Part shown: piece by piece, positions 12,124 through 22,487 of the stretch
Position numbering within the stretch: the stretch's first letter is position 1
Layout: the number at the start of each line of letters is the position of its first letter
DNA from: Gyromitra esculenta
Taxonomy: Eukaryota > Ascomycota > Pezizomycetes > Pezizales > Discinaceae
NCBI GenBank assembly: GCA_038503075.1
Contig: JBCAML010000007.1
Coordinates: 2,108,001-2,172,000, forward strand
Reading direction: 5' to 3'
DNA: 64,000 bases
Notes under the pieces: model-generated
The model's input: the letters and a program-made list of their open reading frames with translations, nothing else
Told to the model about the DNA's origin: nothing
Databases searched by the model: none
Made by a program: the position numbers and the translations under genes

Positions 12124-13610
12124 CCCGATTAGCTAAAATCGCAGTAATTATGAAGCATCGCAGGGTACTGCACCACGCCAGATACGTTACATATGCAGTA
12201 GTACCGTTCTCAGTGGATTTTACGTGGGTTGAGTGGCTAGATTACGTACACTTGGAGATGCAAAAGGAGCTGCATGATCGTGGTAAGTGAGTCCAGCGTA
12301 CCACTACACGCAATAGACGTTAAACCACACCTGTGCTTCCGAGGCCATAGGTGGCAGTGCATGGAATCTGCTTGCAATAAGAAAAGAACGGCTTCGACAG
12401 GCAGCAGCACGCGAAGCCCACGAGAGAGATCTAGATTCCGACAATTGCTCTTGCTGGGAGGACTGATTCGGCAATTCAGCACAGCGAATGCTCTCAGGAC
12501 ATGGGTGGGTTTCACCACAAGAACCTCAGCTCCAGCCCTAACCCGTCGCTCAGCAGTCCAAGAAGAGGACTCCAGGCACAGCAGCGGGCCAGCGTGTTAT
12601 TGGGCCATATACCATTAGATAGCAAAGCATTCCCGCAGCATTTTCACCCTCCAGCCAGTGTGATGGAGGCGCAGGGAACAACGATATTCCGAAACCCTAC
12701 GTCATCCGCCGCATCTGACGTCGGTCTGGTGGCTGATTCGGTCCTTCTTGTTTTCTGGTCGAGCCAAGACCTTGCATCTTCCCCTGCCGCCGTCACAGCA
12801 CATACTAGGGGCCGAGAAGCGAATGGGAGACGGGAGATGTGCATACGTAGCTGCGATCTGGGACTCTACCGCCACCAAATATTCCAGAATCAGGAATGGT
12901 CCCTGGAGCCAGCGCAGGGAAGAGCAAAAGATGGACTGGCAATGTCTTCTTCCTGTTGATCGACTCAGACATCTACCGTTTTCCCGCCGAGATTGAGTCT
13001 GCTGGCCTGATGCTCGGGTTAAGCCAATGGGACAGCTTGGATGCCTGTGCTGCCATTGGTGGCTGGGCCGGCGAGGTTCAACCAACGGTAAGTAAGCGCT
13101 CGCTCTCTACAGCAGTAGTAGGTCATAGCCAAGCTCCTCAATCCTTACAGACTTCTCCTCCCCAGTGCTTGGATCGCTGAGCTGGCAGCTTCAGATCCTG
13201 AAGCAAGGACATCGAGAGCAACGCTCATCCAACGAGATGGTCTTGGCAGCGCGCGTCATGAGATGTTGGGTTTCAGGGCCCTGCGCCTAGTAAAACTTGG
13301 TTCAGAAGAGGCAAGACGCGCCCATACTACGTATGTGGCCTGCCATGAAAGTGGTGATGGTCCCCGTCGCGGTGTTCTTGCTGAGGCTGTGGCCTGTGCG
13401 GCCTTATAGTATTTAAGCTGTATGGAGCACCCGCCATATTCTAATCCGAATATTCATCAGCTTCAACATCATCATCAGCTTCCTTCTCGACTTTGCGAGA
13501 ATAAGGTCTTCACTTCAATTCCTCCTCCTCACGATAACGGTCTTGAGCTACTTGTTCTTGAAATCTCCCAATTGACCTTAAACATCAGCACCTAAACCAA
13601 ACCTGTAAAG
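12124..13610. other. intergenic region with one weak coding candidate
   Basis: This holds several overlapping short open frames in both strands. The only one with a convincing splice context is listed separately at 12896-13180. The final 200 bases contain a TATA-like TATAGTATTTAAG near 13406 and a pyrimidine-rich leader, presumably the promoter and 5' UTR of the MARVEL-like gene. Confidence 0.4.
12896..13180 (+). CDS. possible small gene of unknown function
   Basis: The frame starts MVPGASAGKSKRWTGNVFF and contains LLIDSDIYRFPAEIESAGL. An in-frame GTAAGT donor at 13088 and a pyrimidine-rich TTACAG acceptor ending at 13150 delimit a 63-base intron. With or without splicing, the frame ends at 13180, giving 73 or 94 residues. 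I recognise no family. It could equally be an exon of a longer non-coding transcript or chance. Confidence 0.22.
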   Translation: MVPGASAGKSKRWTGNVFFLLIDSDIYRFPAEIESAGLMLGLSQWDSLDACAAIGGWAGEVQPTVSKRSLSTAVVGHSQAPQSLQTSPPQCLDR

Positions 13611-14099
13611 ATGCTGGCCGGTACCGCGTTTTTCGCCCTAAGGGTCCTCCAGATCCTCACCTTGATCCCGACATGGGGAATACTCGCCTTCTTTGTCGAT
13701 CAATATAACAGAGCTGCCTCCAACACCCCCGAGGGAATCCTCTGTCTCTTCGTCGTTGCCATCCTTGCCACGGTCTGGGCCCTCGTCACCCTCTTCATGT
13801 TCCACAGCCGACGCTTCACTGAGCTCTGGGTTGCCGTTATCGACATCTGCTTCTTTGCTGTCCTGATCGCCGGTGTCGCACTCCTCGCTCCATGGGCAGA
13901 AAACACAGACTGCATCCAGGGCGGATGGGGGTGGGGATACGTCAACGTCACTTGGCAGAAACAGTGCATGATGTTCAAGGCAGCGTGGGCATTCGGAATC
14001 ATCAACATCATCCTCTTCTTCTTCACCGCCTGCATCGCGGCGTTTATCTGGAGAAATGCCACGACCGTTACCGGCCGCTCGAGGGGAAGATATGTTTAG
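13611..14099 (+). CDS. MARVEL-like four-span membrane protein
   Basis: A single exon of 162 residues. Hydrophobic spans lie at about residues 6-29, 42-63, 72-93 and 121-146, the four-helix layout of MARVEL-domain proteins. A short loop between spans 3 and 4 carries two cysteines (Cys100 and Cys118), Trp/Gly-rich GGWGWGYVN and an N-glycosylation-type NVT. The N-terminus MLAGTAFFALRVLQILTLIP is typical of ascomycete MARVEL proteins. The C-terminus ends in a basic tail (TGRSRGRYV), probably cytosolic. Such proteins act in membrane organisation or trafficking; the precise role is unknown. A TATA-like element and a CT-rich leader precede the start. Confidence 0.8.
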   Translation: MLAGTAFFALRVLQILTLIPTWGILAFFVDQYNRAASNTPEGILCLFVVAILATVWALVTLFMFHSRRFTELWVAVIDICFFAVLIAGVALLAPWAENTDCIQGGWGWGYVNVTWQKQCMMFKAAWAFGIINIILFFFTACIAAFIWRNATTVTGRSRGRYV

Positions 14100-15134
14100 G
14101 GTGTAATGGTGTAGCTTGAAATTCACTCGTTCAATTTCTCTCTTTTTTTCTTTTTCTTTTCTTTTTTCGGCTTCATGGGGTTACGGTTATGACTATGGGC
14201 TGGGATTCCTTTTTATTAGCGAGCGATTTGATGTATTCTTATGAACTTTTTCCTTCTTTCTCTTTTGTTTGATACCATTCTATGATGCACGATTGTCTAT
14301 GATTTTGTACAACACAGATCTCAATGATACCTTAATGCAGTTCAATTCGCAGAGAATACTGCGCAAGAGTTTCTCTTTTGCAATTTGATTAAAATCCACG
14401 TTTTTCTCAAGAGTTTGCTTGATGGCTCCTATGCCAAAAGTGTGTTCCACAGCGTCTATCTATCCACGAAGGTGATAGGGTTAGGGGTTGAAAGCAAATA
14501 CTTGATTTCGAGTATTTGTGTAACCCGTGCTCTAATGCACCAATTAGTACTAGATATCTTGTAGTGAGGCTCTGCTACTGACGGAATTGAGACAAAATCA
14601 TCCATGGATCTGTTCCTGATCCCTGGTATTCCTGACACCTCCTCCAGTTCGAGCGATGGTCAGCGTAAAGCATGCTGGCTTAGGAGGTAATATATGTAAC
14701 AAGATGGGCTAAATAGCAATTACTTAATCCAGAATCAAATCGATAGCTGTTCTGCCAAAAGCCGCTCTCATGGGACCATTCCAAGATCAGGTTCGCGCCC
14801 CGGCAGCAAGCAAACCGGCCGCAGAAAGCCAACTCTACCGGCCGAATCGGCCTGGAACCGATACCACACGCCGACACGGACGACAAACACGGGAAACCCC
14901 CAGAGTCCGCAAAATAAAGCGACAATTGTGCAATGTAGAGAGGTGTTGTAGCTCTTACCAGTACACCAGTCCCCCTCTCTCGGCTACCGGATATCCGTGA
15001 TTCCGGGGACCGTCCATGGAGAGATATAACCAGAGTACATACTCTGCTCTACGGCTCTGGATGAGTTTACTGGATTATTGCTAACTAAACTACAAACTGC
15101 TGCTACTAAACCCGCGCCACACCTCTCGCTCACG
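14100..15134. other. intergenic region
   Basis: It begins with the T-rich 3' UTR-like tract of the MARVEL-like gene (about 14140-14170) and ends with the promoter of the SDR gene. I find no credible gene in it. Confidence 0.4.
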
Positions 15135-16076
15135 ATGCCACAGAAAAAGATCCTCATCCTCGGCGCTACGGGGCCCTCAGGCGCTCTCGCTGTCGACCAG
15201 GCTCTGTCCGAAGGCCATCAGGTCATCGTGTACGCCAGAAACCCAGATAAGCTCTCTGAAGGGACACGTTCCAACCCTAACCTCAAGGTAAAAAATTAAA
15301 AAAACCATCACGTGTTTAAATGAGTAGTTAGAGAACTCTTTTTTGTTTCTGTCTCTGTTTTTGTTTTGTTTTGTTTTTTCTGAAAAAGGGAAGCCACAGA
15401 TCTTCAAAGGCGAATTCTCAGACGCTGCGTCTCTCTCCGCAGCGTTTTCGGAGCGTCCAGATGCCGTTGTGTCGCTCCTGGGCCCGAACTCCAGCACCTC
15501 CCTGACGCCGTGGAAAATTAAGAACACGTTCACGGATGCGTACAGGAGTGTGATTCGGGAGATGAGAGCCCAGCAGGTGAAACGTGTATTGGTCATGGGG
15601 ACCGTATCGATCTATACTCCGCAGGATAGAGCCTCGTTTGTGAGATGTATGGGTTACCTTTCTGTGTGTGTGTGTTTGGGTTTTTCTTGATGGACTGATG
15701 ATGTGTGTGTGTGTGCGTAGCTTTGTTGGTCTGGATCGTGTATCTGTTTGTGAGACCGGCGTATCGTCAGATTATAGCTATCGGCGAGCTTTTCGAAAAC
15801 GAAGCGGATGATCTTGACTGGACTATTTTTAGGCTTGGGATCTTGAGGGACGGTGAGCTATTGCCATGCCCGATTGACGGGACACTATACTAATACCGTG
15901 GCGTAAAAGGTCCGGGCGGTGAGATTGCGGTGGGACACGTTGGTGATGGAAACACGACTTCTGGGATCCAGCGCTCGGAACTGGCTAAATGGCTGGTGGA
16001 CGAGGCGGTAAAAGATAATCCAGAGTGGGTTAAGGGTTATCCGAATGTTACTACTGCGGGGAAGCAAAAGGTTTAA
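15135..16076 (+). CDS. NAD(P)-binding atypical short-chain dehydrogenase/epimerase-like protein
   Basis: Four exons (15135-15287, 15400-15652, 15721-15852, 15910-16076) give 234 residues. The N-terminal KILILGATGPSG is the GxxGxxG dinucleotide-binding loop of NAD(P)H-binding atypical SDRs (NmrA/PF13460 type). DAVVSLLGPNSS and VKRVLVMGTVSIY correspond to later strands of the Rossmann fold. DDLDWTIFRLGIL and the C-terminal SGIQRSELAKWLVDE match the end of such domains. Intron 1 (15288-15399) is pyrimidine-rich, intron 2 (15653-15720) holds two (TG)n runs, and intron 3 (15853-15909) has a consensus TACTAAT branch site. The intron 2 donor (G|GTTACC) is weak but is the only one that preserves the frame. 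An in-frame upstream ATG at 15078 is possible. The substrate is unknown. Confidence 0.82.
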
Positions 16077-17039
16077 AGTGGGTTGATATATACGAGGTGG
16101 GGAGGGAACTATAGAATAGGTAGCACTCAAACAGGTCTCGTCGAGCACTGCGTTCTGATCATTGGTTGTCTGTATAGTGCTGAAGGTTGTGATGCGTTTT
16201 ATGGCTGCTTCGTTGTGAACATGCGACTGTCTAGAGTGCCCGCTATCATTCGCCTAGGCTATGTACTATGATCTATTAGTTTTTCTATTTGGTGTCTGCT
16301 GGTTCTCGCCAAATTGAATCTGGCAGCATTCGAAGCGTCAGAGTCGCAGCCATTACATTGTACAATAGCAGACGTCGCAAACGCATCCATATGACATACT
16401 ATTTTATCGCTACACGAAACTCTCTATAAATCCCGAGTCTATGATAGCTATGAACTACTAGGTATCTTCCGAATATAAACACGGATGTGAAGGTAGAAGA
16501 AGAGAAGTGGACTAATCTTAAATTTGAGACAGCGATACCACAACTGATAACGCCTCAGCCCTAACCCTAGCCATATTCGTTCCTGGGGTAAATCTACATT
16601 ACTTAATAGTAGTAGTAGAATTCATTTACGCAATCTACATTACTTGAATTCAGTAGGATAAATTCCCCGGTACTAACTTATGACTACGGGGGACCTCGAA
16701 TGACGTGCTATAGCATTTATCAAGGATTACCAAGCAAGCTGCAATGCTCCCGGTGTCCGAACCGCATTTCGGACACTTTTCCCAATACACATAAAGCCAA
16801 GAAAACCGAGCTTCCTTTTCGAAAGGATTTGTAGTATATATATTTTTTTGCCTGGCCCTGGGGAACCCGCTTCCGCTTCGGTAGTATCGCGGCCGAGATG
16901 CAGGGCCCAAGCCGGGAGAAGTCGATCAGATGAACATTTCCCTGCGTTTTAGCAAGGGTCTGCAAACAGCCTGCAAACTCAATTCCTCGATATAAAGTCA
17001 AAGAGTACCCGGGCTTTGTTCTGACCAATACTAGACTTT
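16077..17039. other. intergenic region upstream of the PEBP gene
   Basis: I find no gene. It contains a single CCTAACCCTAGCC motif near 16560, TAGTAG triplets near 16608 and the PEBP promoter at its end. Confidence 0.4.
16991..16997 (+). promoter_or_regulatory. TATA box of the PEBP gene
   Basis: TATAAAG lies about 45 bases before the ATG at 17040. The spacing implies a short 5' UTR. Confidence 0.45.
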
Positions 17040-17855
17040 ATGCAGTTCAAAATGGTTTCCTTTAGTAGACTCGTCATCGTTCTCACGACTCTAGCTCTCG
17101 GCTTCTTTGATAGTTCCCTGGCCGAATCTGTTAAGCCGAGAGAACTTGCAGAGGTTGCTGAGGAGTTTAAGACTGCTGGAATTGTGCCAGATGTTTTGCC
17201 ATACTTCAACCCTTCCGCACTTGCTTACTTGACTTTCGCTTACCCCAATGGAACATCGGAAACGGTGACGTCTCCTGGCCTGCGAATCGGTCGTGATGGT
17301 AAGATCCACCCACCTTCCAAGTAAGCAGTCCATATATAGCTGATATAACCCTCTCCAGATACGCAAATCGCTCCAGCCATCTCCATCAGGGGATTAAAAC
17401 GAAGCACAAAGCGATACGTCGGGGTGGTAGTGGACCCCGATGCACCGAGTCGCGCAGATCCAACCCGCCGTTCAATTCGACACTATCTCGCGCCAGATCT
17501 TACTATCGGGGAAGACTCAATTTATGTTGGTGATTCAAGGCTGCTATCGAACGCAACATATGGGACACCTGCAGCCAATGACTTCAGAGGGCCAAATCCA
17601 CCCATTGGATCTGGGCCGCACAGGTTGTATTCGCGTCTCCGCATCGAGAAATTTATTACTCACTGGGGGACATATAGGTATATTTTCTTCCTGTACTCCC
17701 AGCCAGCGGGTTTCAACTACTCGTTCCTTGATTTGGCAGACAGGGCGAACTTCAACTTGTCGGGTTTTGCGGTGAGGACGGGTCTCGGCGAGCCTTTGGC
17801 AGGAACGTATTTCTTAACAGAGGTGGTGAACGTTACGGCAGTGGTTTCTATCTGA
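17040..17855 (+). CDS. secreted phosphatidylethanolamine-binding protein (PEBP) family member
   Basis: Three exons (17040-17298, 17359-17623, 17678-17855) give 233 residues. The PEBP core is clear: GIVPDVLPYFNPSALAYLTF, then VGVVVDPDAPSR with the conserved DPDAPSR loop, RRSIRHYLAP, and GPHRYIFFLYSQP rebuilt exactly across the second intron. A hydrophobic N-terminal stretch (MVSFSRLVIVLTTLALGFF, starting at the second Met) looks like a signal peptide, so the protein is probably secreted or vacuolar, like yeast Tfs1-related or fungal secreted PEBPs. Several Asn-X-Ser/Thr sites (NGT, NATYG, NYS, NLS, NVT) agree with secretion. Its role (protease inhibition, lipid or ligand binding) cannot be assigned. 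Confidence 0.88.
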
Positions 17856-17928
17856 AAGTCGAACGTCCAGGTTTAACCATGGTGTGTGGCTGAAACCCTA
17901 AATGTAAGATTTCCGTGATTATTGGTCG

Positions 17929-18465
17929 TTGGTTTATGCGCTTCGTGGGGCGAGGAATATCAGTGTGGGCGCACAGCCTGCAGACGTGTCGCGACAGCTC
18001 GGATTGAAACAGCGAGGCTCACACCTTTTCTTACCATGGCTATGCGCCTCACAATATCTTGATATTTATGAGAACGTGGATGTTCGGCTTCTCAGTGAGG
18101 CTCTTCGCGTGCTCCCAACTGTAGAGACTACTTACTCAAATGTCAACTGGCTGATTGCAACCATGGAGACCGATCAACTGCGCCAACGGGCACTCCCGAT
18201 GGTGGACCCTCTACTGCGATATTACATAGTAGGTAAATTTTACGGCCGCAGCAAGAAATGTGCATTAACGCGCAATGTGGATCGATACGACTGGTTAGTA
18301 TGGCGTAACGTGTGCCAGGGTAGGACTAAGAGAAAGGCTCCCTTCCGAAAGGTTCCCAGCCGAGTGATCGTTCGTGATTGGCTGCGTATAATTGGGAGTA
18401 ATGGTGAAGGGTATGTATTTAACTATATGCATATAATAAATATCATACTGCTTAAATCACTGTAG
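17929..18465 (+). pseudogene. 178-codon open frame without ATG start; possible gene fragment
   Basis: The frame is open for 178 codons but begins at a TTG, and the first in-frame ATG lies well inside (about 18164). The middle looks protein-like (LLSEALRVLPTVETTYSNVNW, then a basic stretch with KFYGRSKK and GRTKRKAPFRKVPSR), but I recognise no domain. No clear acceptor before it or donor after it links it to the PEBP gene. It may be a relic of a gene or a transposable element, an unassigned exon, or chance. Confidence 0.2.
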
Positions 18466-18915
18466 CACTGTTGTGGTGGTGCTCTGTTGGTAATTATAAT
18501 TTGATATATTCATGCCCTCTCCCCTTATAACTTGGGCGGCCCTACTCTATTAGCCAAAAAATATTCAATGAACCGGTACCTGCCTGAGTACACAGCAGCA
18601 AGCTCCAGCCCCTAAAGCCAAAATTGGCAATGAAAGGTAAGGAATGAAATAAGCAAAAAGTTGAGAAGCTTCTCTACCTTTGCTCTCCTTAATCTTCATC
18701 CTAGAAATAAAATCCACTTAATGGGCTGGTTTTGTGGGTTGCGCCCGTTGCTATCCCAATCGGGAGAATCACTTTTATCGAGTACATGTAGGTTTCAGTT
18801 GACTCTGAGCTGAGCCAAAGCCAAACAAGTTAGCATTTTTTTTTTAATAGTCTATGGGATAAACCTACGTAGGCTTAATGAAGAACCAGACTTTATTTTT
18901 CAGCTTGCACTACTA

Positions 18916-18954
18916 CCCCGCCCCGCCCCGCCCCGCCCCTCCCCGCCCCGCCCG
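18916..18954. repeat. CCCCG pentanucleotide repeat
   Basis: About seven consecutive CCCCG units with small variations form an extremely GC-rich tract in otherwise AT-rich DNA. The complementary strand is G-rich with runs of four Gs and could form a quadruplex. Confidence 0.85.
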
Positions 18955-19127
18955 CTCCTGCTAGTACGGAATAAGGAATACCTAGTGCCGAGCCAGGTTA
19001 GTCAGATGGGAGTATTTAAGAGAGTAGTTTCTTCAGGCTGTGGGCTTTAACACAGAGCTGTGCAGCCCCCAAAGCCATTTCAGAGGTAGTAAAGCGCCAT
19101 TACAGATAACTCTTTCCCCAGTTAGAC

Positions 19128-19295
19128 ATGAAGCTTTTCCACTGCATCTTCGTTTCGGCCTTCGCTGCCACTGCCTCTGCACTCTCAGCCGATGATCACC
19201 TGTCAGCGGCAACCTATCCTCCGTCTCCGTCTCCTACAGCCTCACTAGCAGATCTCACCGTGGGGTATCGCAATGTTGAAAGGAAGGGGGCTTGA
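19128..19295 (+). CDS. small secreted peptide candidate (55 aa)
   Basis: ATG at 19128 opens a 55-residue frame: MKLFHCIFVSAFAATASALS is a textbook signal peptide, followed by ADDHLSAATY, a Pro/Ser segment PPSPSPTAS and the tail ADLTVGYRNVERKGA. The mature peptide would be about 35 residues. I recognise no family. A GTATTTAAG element lies about 110 bases upstream and no intron is required, though a donor-like ACC|GTGGGG near the end could lead to a longer spliced product. It could be a small effector, a pheromone-like precursor or a short hydrophilin; none of these is supported by a diagnostic motif. Confidence 0.45.
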   Translation: MKLFHCIFVSAFAATASALSADDHLSAATYPPSPSPTASLADLTVGYRNVERKGA

Positions 19296-19815
19296 GTATA
19301 GTTGGTTGATGTAATAAGTGAAAGTCATGTTCTCTGGAGGAGTGCCTCAGATGGAATTTCCCATTGTCGCGAAAGATTTCTGAGAATGTTGTTTGTATCC
19401 TATTTCTGTACCAGACTCGGCTTATTTTACCTTTTTTATCTGAGTGGTTTTACTGCATCACCGCCATCCTAACCTTCAATGGATTCAAGCCTTAGCTCAA
19501 CTGAGGTAGGTTTGTATCGAACCTCTCATCTACTCGTAGGAACAGACTCCGAGATCACAATAGTACCTTTGGAATTTTACTGAAGCTGGGAGATATCATT
19601 AATTTGTGCGTATCTGTCAATACGAAGTCTGGTTTACGGAAAGACTTTCACTATATGAAAAATGTGTAGAGGTAGAGGAAGGAAAAAAACTCCCATGAAC
19701 TATATTATATGTCGCTGACATGTTCTTTCTATAGATGCAACCTTCCCAGTCGCTGCCGATTTTCCTACCCTATCAATTTTCCTCGACAATACTCTAAACT
19801 GGCTGATGGTTTTCG
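19296..19815. other. intergenic region
   Basis: This lies between the secreted peptide and the 3' end of the ankyrin gene. I see no gene. Confidence 0.4.
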
Positions 19816-22487
19816 TTATCTACTAGTAAGGTCCCTCTTACTTTTTAGAAGATCTACTATAGTCTGATGCCCCCCACCCGCAGCTGCCTGCAATGCCGTC
19901 CGCCCATCATTCTGCGCCGGCGCGGCGTTGACTTCGGCTCCCTTGCCTAGTAGGGTGTCGACCAAGGACTGGTATCCTCCCGCTGCAGCAGCCTGCAACG
20001 CGGTCTGCATATGCTCATGAGCTTCACCAGCCTCAGTAGTACCATTTCCACTATACTTTATAGGCCTCGTGTTGACATCTGCGCCTTTGCTCAGCAGCGT
20101 ATCAACAATACCACCATGCCCATTTTTTGCCGCAGCCCGTAGTGCCGTGCTAAAAATATCCTTGTTTCGCTCTGAATCCGCCCCTAGCTCTTTATCTATT
20201 ATATTTATTACCTCTGCATCGTCGCCAGTTTCAGCTGCCAAGCTTAGTCGCACACCCACGCCAGCAAAACGGGTCCCTTTCTGAGCCTCGATATCAAATG
20301 GTTTTTCCTTTCCCCACGACAAGATACTCCCAATGTTCCGTCCTTGAGCACAGGTAGATATAATCGCGATCCACCGTTTCCAGCGTTTGAGGGCTAAAAC
20401 GGATATAAACAACAATGGAAACATCGGAATCGTAAGGTATATATAGTAAACCCAAGACGGGTTACCTGCTAATAAATTAACATTCATACCGAACAAACTC
20501 TATTTCAGGTTCAGTATAACTGGTAGCGCCAAATCGAATTATCAATGGGGCAGGAAATTATTTACCGAGACGAAGAGCAGAGGTAGGAATATAAACTACA
20601 GTATCATTAGAGAATATCTAGGCAAAATTTAAGATTGCTTATCACGCTTACAGTTATCCAGCTCAGCCTTTTTATACTTCCATTTTGATCTCTTGATCTA
20701 TAAGCTTCGTCGATGGAAATAATGTTGTTTGTCTAATCGTAAGTTAGTTTATGCACAATAGTATAATGATAAATTTCAATGTAAAATTACCCTCTGAATA
20801 AGCCCTCGAGTTTCCTCAACAAGTTCAGAATCTATCCGTTCCCCGATTTTGGTAAGTTCCTTTAATAAATCCTCCATTTCTCCAAGGCCTTTGCTGTTAG
20901 CTGGTTGCCCTGAAGAGGCTGTTGCTGAGCTATTAGTCTCGAACCAAGCGCCTTGCTTCTGCTCTAAAGTTATATTACGCAAAACTTCTAATTGTTGACC
21001 ATGAATTCGGCGAAGTTGCTCCCATGTTTGCGCATATTTGAAAACTTTCCGAACCAATCGCCTGTCAACTTCATCATCGTCTTCTTCCAGCACGCTTTGG
21101 TTCTACGCAAACAGCTTAGTTAGAATAGGCTCTATGCATCATGAATTAGCGCCAAGAAACTCAACAGTTAACTTACCAATACCGACAAGACGTTCTTGCA
21201 ATCTCGAATAGTCTCGGCCCAGCAAAAGTTAAGCTCCTTGACCTGCTCTACGATGTAGGATATGGGTTCTAGGTCCCTTGTCTGAAGCGGCATCTTCCCA
21301 AAATGGAATATCTCCAGAAGTCGTTTTTCGGGTGATACGCTGGCCTGGTAGAGGATCATCCTCAGTTTGACTGTGCGTAATCCAAACGCCACATCGCTAT
21401 ATAAATTCGATTAGTCAATTATAAATATGAAAATTTAGTCAAAGGCCTATAGGCTTTGCATGGTTAGGGTGTTTTATACTCTTGCTTGTCTCCCAGGAAA
21501 GTAAGTGGGTTTCCAGCATGTATAAACTCTTCAGGCTTTAGGCTAGGAATCTTGGAGGACGTTTGGTGGCGGGAGCGAGACCCTGTTCCATCCCATGGAT
21601 ATCAAAACCACACAAAGAAAAACGAACAATATACTAACAAAAAGCTGTAAAAGATATTTGCTTACCCCCCACTAGGACGATCTTTTGTGTCTCAACAAAG
21701 CCAAATGTCGCATCTAGAAGAACCCGACCTTATGAAAATAATCCCAGTGTTAATTTCGAGAATAATTCAAATGGCAAGTAAAAATCTCTCACCACAATCT
21801 CCTGTAATGCACTTCTCGCACCGACATTTCACTACCTTCAAACTTGTTTCGTAGTCTTGCTTTTCCAGGGAGTATCTTTGCTCGAGACTAGGTGGGCGGC
21901 TGTGAAAATCCTTGAAACCGAAGCGTTGGTTGAAGACTTGCAGATATGACAGTGAAATTTGTTGATTAAAACTTGCGAGCAGTGACATGAATTAGTAACC
22001 TAAGACCAAGTTTTTAATGAGTTCTTGGACATACGAGAATACTCTCAGAGGAAATGAACCCTGTGCATATTAGTATGAATATACGTATTCTGTTCCAAAA
22101 GGTCGAGTACATACGGCAAACGGCGGATGTTTTGCTAAGTGGGATCCTAAATCTTTAATCTGTCTAAGCGGGAGGACTTCGTCATTAAACTGCACGACGA
22201 AAGGGACTGGAGAGTTCGCTGTCATCGTATAATCTCGGCAGGCAGCTGAGAATGGAATTCTAATGGCGTTTTCTTCGAGGCAGAATGGATATAGGAGGCA
22301 TCTAAGAGCAGTGGGAGGTTAAGTGAGTAGGAAGAAACCTGGAGCCAAATTCTATGGTTGTCGAAGTTAACGCCTGACTTCCCTCAATCCGCCAGAAAGC
22401 CTCAGGCAAAATCCGAAATCCATCAGCTACCTGCGTCTTCGACCTATAAGATTTACTGGCTTCAGGAATACAGCCCCAGGATAGGTA
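19816..22487 (-). CDS. CorA-like membrane protein with C-terminal ankyrin repeats (first exon not located)
   Basis: Eleven exons join in one frame (677 residues): 22487-22339, 22301-22115, 22060-22035, 21971-21793, 21728-21666, 21582-21480, 21396-21177, 21102-20791, 20732-20652, 20595-20566 and 20499-19816. The N-terminal half is a conserved fungal domain (GFRILPEAFWRIEG, NAIRIPFSAACRDYTMTANS). A long alpha-helical stretch with coiled-coil character follows (RRLVRKVFKYAQTWEQLRRI). Then comes a CorA-like exit: RLSWITFIFLPLLFVSSLFGMN, whose GMN tripeptide is the signature of CorA Mg2+ channels, and a second span (YYIYLTIPMFPLLFISVLAL). The cytosolic tail carries at least three ankyrin repeats (TALQAAAAGGYQSLVDTLLG). 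One intron is only 37 bases (22338-22302). The start lies in an exon upstream of 22487 that I could not fix. Magnesium transport is inferred from the GMN motif; sensing or scaffolding is equally possible. Confidence 0.82.

Larger units (their letters stand above)
17856..19127. other. intergenic region with an orphan open frame and a GC repeat
   Basis: It contains the start-less open frame 17929-18465 and the CCCCG repeat at 18916-18954, both listed separately. A TATA-like GTATTTAAG near 19012 may serve the small secreted peptide gene. Confidence 0.4.

Noticed and set aside
12702..13085. 127-codon minus-strand open frame
   Set aside because: Arg/Ser-rich with no domain and opposite to the weak but better supported plus-strand candidate.
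13638..14126. 162-codon minus-strand open frame, very acidic
   Set aside because: Exact antisense shadow of the MARVEL-like gene.
16560..16575. CCTAACCCTAGCC, similar to fungal telomere repeat CCCTAA
   Set aside because: Only one and a half units; not an array.
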